From DASUXA01 sp036378155 (lineage in GTDB: Bacteria; Actinomycetota; Actinomycetes; Mycobacteriales; Micromonosporaceae): 43,431 nucleotides of DNA. The notes under the pieces were generated by a model. The model saw nothing but the letters and a program-made list of their open reading frames with translations. It had not been told where the DNA came from and made no database searches. The stretch's first letter is position 1. Every line of letters starts with the position of its first letter. Both the position numbers and the translations under genes were made by a program. The stretch spans positions 1-43,431 of the forward strand of contig DASUXA010000081.1 in the NCBI GenBank assembly GCA_036378155.1. The letters are read 5' to 3'. Shown here in pieces: positions 27,717 to 34,781 of the stretch.

Positions 27717-29135
27717 ATGCTGACGCGCCTAGAGGTCGACGGCTTCAAGAATCTGTTAGGTCTACAGGTGGACTTCGGGGCCTTCACCTGCATCGCAGGG
27801 GAAAACGGCACCGGCAAATCCAATGTCTTCGACGCTATTCAGTTCCTCAGTCTGTTGTCTGACATGCCCATGATGGACGCCGCTCAGCATGTCAGGGGCG
27901 TCCACGGCGAGCGAGTTGGCGATCCACGCGACCTGTTCTGGAATGCTTACGAGTCAGAAAGGCGTCGGATTAGCTTCGCTGCCGAAATGATCGTTCCGCT
28001 CGAGGTTGAGGATGACTTCGGTCGTCCAGCTCGTCCGACTATATCATTTCTCCGGTATGAGTTGGAAATAGGTTATCAGCCCCCTGAGGGGATTGAACGC
28101 ATCGGCAGATTGCGGCTTCTACGGGAAACGCTCCGTCACATCAATCAAGGGGACGCGGCATCGCACCTGCGATTTCCGCACAGCGCCGGACGGTTTCGAG
28201 CGGCCGTAGTACAGGGCCGGAGAAGCGGGATCGCCTTCATCTCGACCACTGAAGAGCATGGTGAGCCGGTAATTAGCATTCACCAAGACGGCGGAAGTCG
28301 TGGCAAACCGCGTCCTTCGGCGGCATCCAAGGCGCCAGGCACCGTCGTAAGCACGGTAACTGGTAGCGACGACCCGACAATCCTGGCGGCACGACGTGAA
28401 ATGCAGTCGTGGAGGAGATTGGCGTTGGAGCCCTCGGCGTTGCGAGCGTCGGACCGCTTTGTTGATCCTCGCGTAATGGAGACGGACGGCAGGCACCTTG
28501 CGGGGGCGCTGTACCGAATAGCAACATCAGACCCTGGTGGGGATGCCGAGCGTGTGTACGCGCGGGTCGCGAATCGCCTTGCCGAGTTGGCTGGAGTATC
28601 GATTAGAGGAATCGAGGTCGTCGCCGACGACGTTCGTGAGCTTCTTACGATCTACCTGAGAGAGGCTTCTGGAATTCGCCTCCCTGCTCGAAGCCTCTCC
28701 GAGGGCACACTCCGGTTCCTTGCACTGTGTGTGCTTCTCGAAGACTCGACGATGAGGGGCTTGTACTGCATGGAGGAGCCTGAAAACGGTATACACCCCG
28801 CAAATCTGCCGTCGATGGTACGTCTGGTTCAAGACCTCGCTGTAGACGTGTCGGACGCACCGAGTCCCGATAATCCTTTTCGCCAAGTGATTATCAACAC
28901 CCACTCGCCTGCGGTAGTTCAGCTCGTTGGCGCTGAGGATCTCCTGTTTGCCACGACGGCGTCGCTAAGGGCTCCGGACGGATCAATATCGAGAGCTCTT
29001 CGACTTCGCCCTCTTGAGGACACCTGGCGGGCGCAAGGCCTATTCAACGGGCTGGCCGTCACCAAGGCGGACATCCTTCCATACCTTGTTTCACCGCCCG
29101 GTGCGCAGCTCACCCTTGACTTGGACGCCGCCTGA
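27717..29135 (+). CDS. AAA (AAA_21/OLD-like) ATPase, probable defence protein
   Basis: A 472-residue SMC/ABC-type ATPase beginning MLTRLEVDGFKNLLGLQVDF. Motifs: Walker A GENGTGKSN (28-36), ABC signature LSEGTLRF (about 328), Walker B YCMEEPENGIHP (about 350-361) and switch His in INTHSP (about 396). The ATG at 27717 follows GGGGGA at good spacing; an in-frame ATG at 27660 adds 19 residues without homology. The same layout drives OLD-, PARIS- and Septu-type systems, where the ATPase senses phage and controls a paired nuclease. The partner gene overlaps by one base. AT-richer codon use marks it as acquired. Exact sub-family needs a profile search. Confidence 0.85.
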   Translation: MLTRLEVDGFKNLLGLQVDFGAFTCIAGENGTGKSNVFDAIQFLSLLSDMPMMDAAQHVRGVHGERVGDPRDLFWNAYESERRRISFAAEMIVPLEVEDDFGRPARPTISFLRYELEIGYQPPEGIERIGRLRLLRETLRHINQGDAASHLRFPHSAGRFRAAVVQGRRSGIAFISTTEEHGEPVISIHQDGGSRGKPRPSAASKAPGTVVSTVTGSDDPTILAARREMQSWRRLALEPSALRASDRFVDPRVMETDGRHLAGALYRIATSDPGGDAERVYARVANRLAELAGVSIRGIEVVADDVRELLTIYLREASGIRLPARSLSEGTLRFLALCVLLEDSTMRGLYCMEEPENGIHPANLPSMVRLVQDLAVDVSDAPSPDNPFRQVIINTHSPAVVQLVGAEDLLFATTASLRAPDGSISRALRLRPLEDTWRAQGLFNGLAVTKADILPYLVSPPGAQLTLDLDAA

Positions 29136-29761
29136 TGAATCGTGTCCTGTTCTTGGGTGAGGGTTCGAGCGATCAGGGCATAAAGGTCCACGTTCAAAGA
29201 ATTGCGGACTCGTGCGGCATCGGCGTTGAGATTACTGCACCCGATGCTGAGATGCTCCCGATTCGGGACAAGACGGTATTCGGAAAGCTTCGAGCGGTAC
29301 AAAAAATGGGTGGTCGTTACGACGTTGTGCTGATACATCGCGATGCAGATAGAGATGGGCGCGAGCGCCGACTCGCCGAGATCCGAGAGGCAGTCTATAG
29401 GGTAATGCCCAAAGTGTTGCATGCCGCGATCATCCCGATTCGCATGACGGAGGCCTGGCTCATACTTGATGAGCAGCTCATCCGCGATGTCGCAGGTAAC
29501 CCCAATGGGCGCGTTCCACTTGATCTTCCATCCGTCCGGCAAGCGGAAAAAATCGCTGATCCGAAGGCCCTCCTCAAGGACCTGCTTGTCACAGCGTCAG
29601 AGTTGACCGGCAGGAAGCGAAGCTCCTTTCAATCAAGGTTTTCACATCATCGAAGACAGGTCCTGGAGCGCCTTGATCCTCATGGCCCGGTTCGACATCT
29701 AAAATCTTGGTGCGATTTCCATGACGACGTGCGACAGGTATTCGAGGCACTGATGGCATAA
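29135..29761 (+). CDS. DUF4276-like TOPRIM-type protein paired with the AAA ATPase
   Basis: A 208-residue protein. N-terminal LFLGEGSSDQ with Glu9 and the acidic cluster IHRDADRDG (Asp70, Asp72, Asp74) are the Glu and DxDxD elements of a TOPRIM metal site, as in topoisomerases, OLD nucleases and AriB-type effectors. The TEAWLILDEQLIRDVAGNP segment (about 109-127) is typical of DUF4276. The ATG overlaps the ATPase stop by one base, so the two are made together and probably act as one complex, the ATPase restraining or activating a nuclease. Nuclease activity is inferred; it has not been shown for this protein. The composition is AT-richer than that of the menaquinone genes around it. Confidence 0.8.
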   Translation: MNRVLFLGEGSSDQGIKVHVQRIADSCGIGVEITAPDAEMLPIRDKTVFGKLRAVQKMGGRYDVVLIHRDADRDGRERRLAEIREAVYRVMPKVLHAAIIPIRMTEAWLILDEQLIRDVAGNPNGRVPLDLPSVRQAEKIADPKALLKDLLVTASELTGRKRSSFQSRFSHHRRQVLERLDPHGPVRHLKSWCDFHDDVRQVFEALMA

Positions 29762-29897
29762 GAACCAGCATGAAATCGGTCGCCCGGTAGCCGACAACCT
29801 CGATCGTTCTGGTATCTGCCCGGAGGCCGAGCCTCGCGCGGTCAGCTAGATCACGCCATATAGTGCCGCAGGACCCGCTGCTTGCGACGATGTGGGG

Positions 29898-29909
29898 CAG
29901 AGTAGAGGG
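29898..29909 (+). promoter_or_regulatory. possible leaderless promoter of mqnM
   Basis: CAGAGT (29898-29903) ends six bases before the GTG at 29910. If real, it gives mqnM its own promoter after separation from mqnLP. Nothing else is recognisable in the gap 29762-29897. Confidence 0.35.
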
Positions 29910-30539
29910 GTGCGTACACCCTGGGTCGTCGGAGTATCGGGCGCGTCGGGCACGCCGTACGCGGCGGCGGTGCTGCGCGGGTTGTTCGACGCCGGGCAGG
30001 CGGTGGACCTCGTCGTGTCGCGGGCGGCGCGGTTGACGATCCTTGACGAGACCGGAGGACCGTTCCGCGACGCGTACTGGAAAGACGACCTGGGCCTGTG
30101 GCTGGGTCGTGATCTGGCGGGGGCGGACATCCAGTACTGGCCGGCGGGTGATCTGGCGGCGGGACCGAGCAGCGGGTCGTATCCGGCGCTCGGCATGGTG
30201 GTGGTACCGGCGAGCACGGCTGCCTGCGCGGGCATCGCGATCGGGTTGTCGAAGGATCTGCTGCAGCGGGCGGCGGAGGTGAACCTGAAGGAGCGGCGGC
30301 GGGTGGTGGTGGTACCCCGCGAGACCCCGGTGACGCGTAGCCACCTGGAGCACTTGATCGCGTTGCACGACGCGGGGGCGGTGGTGTTGCCGGCGAGCCC
30401 GGGCTTCTACGCGGGCGGCGCGGACGGTTCGGCGCAGCGGTTGGTCGATTTCGTCGCGGGGAAGGTGCTGGACGCGATGGGTGTGCCGCACACGCTGTTC
30501 ACGCGGTGGCGCGGCGAGTTGGGCGCGGGGCGGGGCTGA
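29910..30539 (+). CDS. mqnM: UbiX-family flavin prenyltransferase
   Basis: A 209-residue flavoprotein that makes the prenylated FMN needed by UbiD-type decarboxylases, here presumably MqnL. Motifs are clear: VGVSGASGTPYAAAVLR (FMN phosphate loop, about 6-22), VVVPASTAACAGIAIG, RRVVVVPRETP and LPASPGFY. The GTG at 29910 is preferred over an in-frame GTG at 29892 because the family begins just before WVVGVSGASG. It belongs functionally with mqnL and mqnP but is separated from them by the AAA/DUF4276 pair. Confidence 0.9.
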   Translation: MRTPWVVGVSGASGTPYAAAVLRGLFDAGQAVDLVVSRAARLTILDETGGPFRDAYWKDDLGLWLGRDLAGADIQYWPAGDLAAGPSSGSYPALGMVVVPASTAACAGIAIGLSKDLLQRAAEVNLKERRRVVVVPRETPVTRSHLEHLIALHDAGAVVLPASPGFYAGGADGSAQRLVDFVAGKVLDAMGVPHTLFTRWRGELGAGRG

Positions 30540-30541
30540 CC

Positions 30542-30772
30542 TCAGGGCTCCTCGCGGGGTCCGTCGGACGGCTTTCTGGACTCGTCCGCGTCGGTCAACC
30601 CTTCGCCTTCCAGCAGCGCGCGCACTTCGGATTCGCGAAACCGGCGGTGACCGCCGGGGGTACGGATGCTGCCGATGCGTCCTGCGGCCGCCCACCTGGT
30701 GACGGTCTTGGGATCGACGCGGAACAGGGCAGCGACCTCCCCGGGCGTCAGTAGACGATCTCCAGTGTCCAC
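30542..30772 (-). CDS. bldC: BldC-type MerR-like developmental regulator
   Basis: A 76-residue protein consisting of a winged helix-turn-helix of the BldC subgroup: LLTPGEVAALFRVDPKTVTRW, then GRIGSIRTPGGHRRFRESEVRALL. BldC proteins lack the coiled-coil effector half of classical MerR and bind direct repeats co-operatively; in Streptomyces BldC controls the onset of development. The GTG start has a strong GAGGAGGGG upstream. It is convergent with mqnM (two bases apart) and divergent from the Lrp gene. The C-terminal acidic/basic tail after GEGL looks species-specific. Orthology to Streptomyces BldC is likely but not certain. Confidence 0.88.
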   Translation of the reverse strand: MDTGDRLLTPGEVAALFRVDPKTVTRWAAAGRIGSIRTPGGHRRFRESEVRALLEGEGLTDADESRKPSDGPREEP

Positions 30773-30915
30773 GACCCCTCCTCACGTCGCGCAGGATGTT
30801 CGTACCGCGGCGCACTCGGGCCGAACCCCTCGCCAGGACGTACGACCAGTAAACACCGACTGCGGCGACCTGTCCCACAAAGATGAAAATTGAGGAGGTA
30901 AGCACCTTTTACGGC

Positions 30916-30921
30916 AATATA
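30916..30921 (-). promoter_or_regulatory. likely bldC -10 box in AT-rich patch
   Basis: TATATT on the minus strand predicts a bldC transcript with a leader of about 135 bases. The same bases read TATAGT on the plus strand (30918-30923), so the site could work in both directions. A perfect anti-Shine-Dalgarno match, GAGGAGGT (30892-30899, plus strand), follows the AT-rich stretch but has no start codon after it. Confidence 0.45.
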
Positions 30922-30941
30922 GTTTGCTGTGCTCGTCTCGT

Positions 30942-30989
30942 CGGGCCGCAGCGGCCCGGCAGTACGACTGGGCGGGTTAGGGTCACCGG
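30942..30989 (+). promoter_or_regulatory. Lrp-gene promoter with upstream dyad
   Basis: A 17-bp dyad CGGGCCGC-A-GCGGCCCG (30942-30958) lies just before TAGGGT (30978-30983), which ends six bases before the GTG of the Lrp/AsnC gene. The dyad covers the -35 region, a suitable place for autoregulation, which is common for Lrp-family genes. No ribosome-binding site is present, so the transcript is probably leaderless. Confidence 0.5.
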
Positions 30990-31454
30990 GTGGATACGAC
31001 CGATCGCCGACTCGTCGAGCTGTTGCGCACCAACGCCCGCCTGTCCTACGCCGAACTGGCGCGCCAGGTCGGGCTGTCGTCACCGGCGGTACACGAGCGG
31101 GTCGGCAAGCTGGAAGCCGCGGGCGTGATCCGGGCGTACCGGGCGGACGTCGCGCCGGAAAGCATCGGTCTCGGCGTCACCGCGATGATCGGCATCGTGC
31201 AGTCCAGCGACAGCGACATCGACCAGGTGCTCGCCTCGCTGCACGAGCAACCCGAGATCGAATCCTGCTACTTCCTCGCCGGTCAGGAATCGTTCCTGCT
31301 CAAGGTGCGGGTCGGCACGATCGCCGAACTCGAACAGTTGATTGTCCGGCTCAACCGCACGCCCGGCGTCGCGAGCACCCGCACCACGATCGCCCTGTCC
31401 ACGAAGTGGGAGAACCGCCCGCAGCCGGTTCCCGAACCGGAAGCCGAGGCGTGA
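30990..31454 (+). CDS. Lrp/AsnC family transcriptional regulator
   Basis: A 154-residue regulator. Residues about 1-50 are the helix-turn-helix (DRRLVELLRTNARLSYAELARQVGLSSPAVHERVGKLE), and about 65-140 the RAM ligand-binding domain (TAMIGIVQSSDSDIDQVLASL, CYFLAGQESFLLKVRVGT). Such proteins sense an amino acid. It is followed by an SDR gene (one-base overlap) and, 16 bases after that, by the cysteine desulfhydrase-like gene, so cysteine or another amino acid is a plausible ligand (inference). A TAGGGT box six bases before the GTG supports this start. Confidence 0.92.
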   Translation: MDTTDRRLVELLRTNARLSYAELARQVGLSSPAVHERVGKLEAAGVIRAYRADVAPESIGLGVTAMIGIVQSSDSDIDQVLASLHEQPEIESCYFLAGQESFLLKVRVGTIAELEQLIVRLNRTPGVASTRTTIALSTKWENRPQPVPEPEAEA

Positions 31455-32284
31455 TGGTCGCGCCCGCCCCGGTCGCGGTGGTCACCGGTGCCGGCAGCGG
31501 CATCGGGCTCGCGATCGCACGCGAACTGTCCAGCCGTGGATACCGGGTACTGCTCACCGACGTCGACAAGGCGCGCCTGGCTGAGGCTGCCGCCCCGCTG
31601 GGCGGCTGGGCGGAGCGGCTCGACGTACGCGACGGGGCGGCCTGCGCGGCGATCGCCGCGCAGGCCGCCGACCAGCCGGGCGGGCTCGCCCTGTGGGTGA
31701 ACAACGCCGGCATCCTCGCGACCGGTCCGTCCTGGACCCACGGCGAGGACACCCGTCGACGGGTCGTCGAGGTCAATGCCCTGGGCGCGATGAACGGCAC
31801 CCTCGCCGCGCTGGACGTGATGCGGTCCGCCGGGCGGGGCCACGTGATCAACATCGTGTCGCTGGCGGGGCTGATCGCCGCGCCGGGCGAAACCGTGTAC
31901 GCCGCGAGCAAACACGCCCTGCTCGCGTTCAGCCTCGGTACCCTCGCCGACCTGCGGGCAGCCGGCGAACTCTCGGTACACATCTCCTGCCTGTGCCCCG
32001 ACGGCGTGTGGTCGCCCATGCTGTACGACAAGCTGACCGACGACGGCGCGGCGGCATCGTTCACCGGCACCCTGCTACTTCCGGAACAGGTCGCCCGTCG
32101 CGTCGCGTGGCTCGCCGCACATCCCCGCCCGGTACTGGCGCTGCCCCGGTGGCGCGGCGCGCAGGTGCGCCTGCTCGCCGCGTTTCCCCGACTGTCGATC
32201 CCCGCCACCCGGCTCGTCCTCGGACTCGGTCGCGCCCGGCAACGCCGCTACGCCGCGCGTATCGCCGCAGGTCGCTGGCCGTGA
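31454..32284 (+). CDS. short-chain dehydrogenase/reductase
   Basis: A 276-residue classical SDR with the NAD(P)-binding TGAGSGIG (about 11-18), NNAG (about 83-86), catalytic Ser in IVSLAG and YxxxK in YAASK (about 150-154). The Asp in LLTDVDKAR at the end of strand two favours NAD over NADP. The C-terminal part ends in a basic tail (RARQRRYAARIAAGRWP). Substrate is unknown. The ATG at 31454 overlaps the Lrp stop by one base. Its partner genes suggest amino-acid-related metabolism, but many SDRs of this type act on alcohols or lipids. Confidence 0.87.
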   Translation: MVAPAPVAVVTGAGSGIGLAIARELSSRGYRVLLTDVDKARLAEAAAPLGGWAERLDVRDGAACAAIAAQAADQPGGLALWVNNAGILATGPSWTHGEDTRRRVVEVNALGAMNGTLAALDVMRSAGRGHVINIVSLAGLIAAPGETVYAASKHALLAFSLGTLADLRAAGELSVHISCLCPDGVWSPMLYDKLTDDGAAASFTGTLLLPEQVARRVAWLAAHPRPVLALPRWRGAQVRLLAAFPRLSIPATRLVLGLGRARQRRYAARIAAGRWP

Positions 32285-32287
32285 TGC

Positions 32288-32300
32288 TACGGTCGCCCGC
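32288..32300 (+). promoter_or_regulatory. TACGGT box before cds1
   Basis: TACGGT (32288-32293) ends seven bases before the ATG, with no ribosome-binding site. It overlaps the gap after the SDR gene and could provide an internal leaderless promoter. Confidence 0.5.
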
Positions 32301-33389
32301 ATGGATCAGCTGGAGCGATGTCACGATCGCGACTGGGTGACCGAGGCAGTCGCCGCAGTCGAGGCTGACGCGAACCGGTCCGCCGACACCCACCTGCTGC
32401 CCTTTCCGTTGCCCGCCGAGTGGGGCGTCGACCTGTACCTGAAGGACGAGTCGGTCCACCCGACCGGCTCGCTCAAGCACCGGCTGGCCCGCTCGCTGTT
32501 CCTGTACGCGCTGTGCAACGGGTGGATCCGGCGCGGCACGCCGGTCGTCGAAGCGTCCTCCGGATCGACGGCGGTGTCCGAGGCGTACTTCGCGCGGATG
32601 CTCGGACTGCCGTTCATCGCGGTGATGCCCGCGTCCACGTCCGAGGAGAAGATCGCGCTCATCGAACACCACGGCGGCAAATGCCACCTGGTCGACGAGG
32701 CGTCGACCGTGGTGTCCACCGCGCGCGAACTCGCCGCCTCGCTCGGCGGTCATTTCATGGACCAGTTCACCTACGCCGAGCGGGCCACCGACTGGCGAGG
32801 CAACAACAACATCGCCGAATCGATCTTCCAGCAGATGGCGCTGGAACGGTACCCCGTGCCGGCCTGGATCGTCGTCGGCGCCGGCACCGGCGGAACCAGC
32901 GCCACCATCGGACGGTTCACCCGGTACCGCCGGTACCCGACGAAACTGTGTGTCGTCGACCCGGAAGACTCGGCGTTCTACCCGGCGTGGCGCGACGACG
33001 ACTACCGGCTCACCACGCCACGGCCGTCCCGCATCGAGGGCATCGGGCGACCGGTCGTCGAGCCGTCGTTCCTGCCGTCCGTCGTGGACCGGATGATCCG
33101 GGTACCGGACGCCGGCTCGCTCGCCGTGATGCGCGAGGCGTCGGCTCGGCTGGGTCGGCGCGTCGGCGGCTCGACCGGTACCAATCTGTGGGGGGCGTTC
33201 GCCCTGGTCGCAGAGATGCGCGCGGCGGGTGAGCGGGGCTCGGTGGTGACCCTGCTGTGCGACGCGGGCGAGCGGTACGCGCACACGTACTACTCGGACG
33301 ACTGGGTTGCCGCGCACGGCCTCGACCTCGCGCCACACACGGCGACCGTCCGGCACTTCTTCGCCACCGGAGAGTGGGCGGAACGGTGA
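32301..33389 (+). CDS. cds1: L-cysteine desulfhydrase-like PLP enzyme (Cds1 type)
   Basis: A 362-residue fold-type II PLP enzyme related to cysteine synthase. Lys59 in TGSLKHRLARS is the Schiff-base lysine, SSGSTAVSEAYF the substrate loop, and GAGTGGTSATIGR the phosphate-binding glycine loop. It closely resembles, from memory, mycobacterial Cds1, which releases H2S, pyruvate and ammonia from cysteine and supports redox balance and respiration. Conserved stretches recalled for that group include WRGNNNIAESIF and RIEGIGRP.VEPSFLP. A role in sulfide production next to a respiratory gene region is plausible. It might instead act as a cysteine synthase-like enzyme. Confidence 0.85.
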   Translation: MDQLERCHDRDWVTEAVAAVEADANRSADTHLLPFPLPAEWGVDLYLKDESVHPTGSLKHRLARSLFLYALCNGWIRRGTPVVEASSGSTAVSEAYFARMLGLPFIAVMPASTSEEKIALIEHHGGKCHLVDEASTVVSTARELAASLGGHFMDQFTYAERATDWRGNNNIAESIFQQMALERYPVPAWIVVGAGTGGTSATIGRFTRYRRYPTKLCVVDPEDSAFYPAWRDDDYRLTTPRPSRIEGIGRPVVEPSFLPSVVDRMIRVPDAGSLAVMREASARLGRRVGGSTGTNLWGAFALVAEMRAAGERGSVVTLLCDAGERYAHTYYSDDWVAAHGLDLAPHTATVRHFFATGEWAER

Positions 33390-33407
33390 CGTCGCCTGGG
33401 TCACGCC

Positions 33408-34043
33408 TCACGTGGGCGGAAGAACGCCCGCCTCGGCGAGCCCGGGGTAGTGCAGGACGTATCCGTCGGCGTCGACGGTCAGGTCGGCGGTGAACGAACC
33501 GGACGAGTACCGGATCGAGCCGGGACCGAGCACCGTGTACGCCTGGGTCGCCCCGATCACGGCGAGGGATGGCACCACCACCCAGACCGCGAGGATGCTC
33601 CGGGTGGTACCGGGCTCGGCGTCGAGCAGACCGAGTCGGCGGATCGGCAGGGTGTTGGTCAGCGGCGAGTACCCGAGGTCCACGTCGAACGCCGACCCGA
33701 GTTCGTCCGGGTCCTCGCTGCCCGGCAGCGGTGCACGGGGATGACCCGCGGCGCGCAGCGCCGCGTCGAGATCGCCCTGTTCGCCCGCGGTGACCCGCCA
33801 CCGACCGGCGGCGTGCTCCACCCGTACCTTCCGCAGAAAGCCCGCACCCTCGACGGTCGCCTCGAACCGCGCCGTCGCCCACCGGTCGTCGGTGGCCAGC
33901 TCGTATTCGCAGGTATACGGCACCGGGTCGGCGGCGAGCACCGTTCCGGTCGCACGCAGCCCCGCGCCGTCGTCGAACAGGACCTGTTCCGCCCCGGTCG
34001 TGTCCAACCGGCGCCACAACAGAGTCTTCGGGAACACCGACAT
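33408..34043 (-). CDS. putative glycolipid-binding domain protein
   Basis: A 211-residue soluble protein resembling the putative glycolipid-binding family (formerly DUF1089). Recognisable are an N-terminal LLWRRLDTTGAEQ, the central DVDLGYSPLTNTLPIRRL and the C-terminal Q-x-Y / VDADGYVLHYPGL segments, making a beta-rich barrel-like fold. Biochemical evidence for the family is thin, so function is unresolved. The ATG at 34043 is preceded by TAGGGT at six bases, fitting a leaderless transcript. It is convergent with cds1 (18 bases between stops). Confidence 0.75.
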   Translation of the reverse strand: MSVFPKTLLWRRLDTTGAEQVLFDDGAGLRATGTVLAADPVPYTCEYELATDDRWATARFEATVEGAGFLRKVRVEHAAGRWRVTAGEQGDLDAALRAAGHPRAPLPGSEDPDELGSAFDVDLGYSPLTNTLPIRRLGLLDAEPGTTRSILAVWVVVPSLAVIGATQAYTVLGPGSIRYSSGSFTADLTVDADGYVLHYPGLAEAGVLPPT

Positions 34044-34049
34044 GCCCCG

Positions 34050-34055
34050 ACCCTA
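34050..34055 (-). promoter_or_regulatory. TAGGGT leaderless promoter box
   Basis: On the minus strand TAGGGT ends six bases before the ATG of the glycolipid-binding-domain gene, without a ribosome-binding site. Confidence 0.5.
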
Positions 34056-34119
34056 GACGGTGCCGCCCACCGACGCGGCGCACGTCGCATCGAAGACGGT
34101 CGGAACGGCGTCGGCGCGG

Positions 34120-34746
34120 TCAGCGGATGACGGGCAGCACCTCGACGTCCGAGCGACCGGTCGCCCGTTCCACGAACACGACCGGGTCGGCGACCTCGGC
34201 GAGCAGCGCGGCGGTGGCGCGCAGCGGTTCGCCGACCACCGGTCCGGGTACCGGCAGGTCCAGCGCCCGGGCAAGGTCGAGGTAGTGCACGACAGCCTCG
34301 AGCAGGGCGATGCGCAGCGCCTCACCGAAGGCGAGCACCGCGACACCGCCGTAGTCGATGGGTTGGTCGAGGCGGACGGAGCTCGCGACCTCGGTCGCCC
34401 GCGCGGCGGTCACCTCGAATTCGGCGACCAGGTCACTGGTGGACCGCTCGCGAGCCAGCGCGACCGCGCGGTCGCGGACGACGTCCGACATCGTGTGCGC
34501 GGGACCGTTGGGCGCGTTGAACATCGCGAGCAGCGCCGACGCGCCGGCGTGGGTCATCGGCGCGTCGGCGGCTGGACTCGTGGCGATGGTCGCGATCGCA
34601 CCCGGGAAGGCGGAGTGATGGGCGTACACGTCGACCACCGCCCAGCCGGGCAGCCGCGTCGGCGCGGCCCACTGCTCGTCGGTCAACGACGACCCGACCC
34701 GGGCCCATGCTGCCCAGACGAGTCCGAGGTGGTCGAGAAGGCTCAC
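34120..34746 (-). CDS. mycothiol-dependent maleylpyruvate isomerase-like (DinB-fold) protein
   Basis: A 208-residue protein of the actinobacterial DinB-like/maleylpyruvate isomerase N-terminal family. The signature LPGWAVVDVYAHHS (about 32-45) carries one metal-ligand His, and EAVVHYLDLARAL (about 154-166) supplies the others. Members use mycothiol as cofactor or merely bind metal. GTG start with GGAGG five bases upstream. It is co-directional with, and 35 bases after, the DEAD-box helicase gene, but TACCCT at the end of that gene probably gives it its own promoter. Substrate unknown. Confidence 0.78.
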   Translation of the reverse strand: MSLLDHLGLVWAAWARVGSSLTDEQWAAPTRLPGWAVVDVYAHHSAFPGAIATIATSPAADAPMTHAGASALLAMFNAPNGPAHTMSDVVRDRAVALARERSTSDLVAEFEVTAARATEVASSVRLDQPIDYGGVAVLAFGEALRIALLEAVVHYLDLARALDLPVPGPVVGEPLRATAALLAEVADPVVFVERATGRSDVEVLPVIR

Positions 34747-34781
34747 GACGCCTCCAGGTCCCGGGGAGGAAGCAGGCAGGA

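Noticed and set aside
27486..29909. tRNA- or integrase-mediated genomic island
   Set aside because: No tRNA fragment, integrase, transposase or matching direct repeats were seen at either border; only composition and gene content suggest acquisition.
30883..31128. An 81-codon open frame upstream of the Lrp gene
   Set aside because: It runs into the Lrp gene in another frame, and the strong GAGGAGGT lies inside it rather than before its start.
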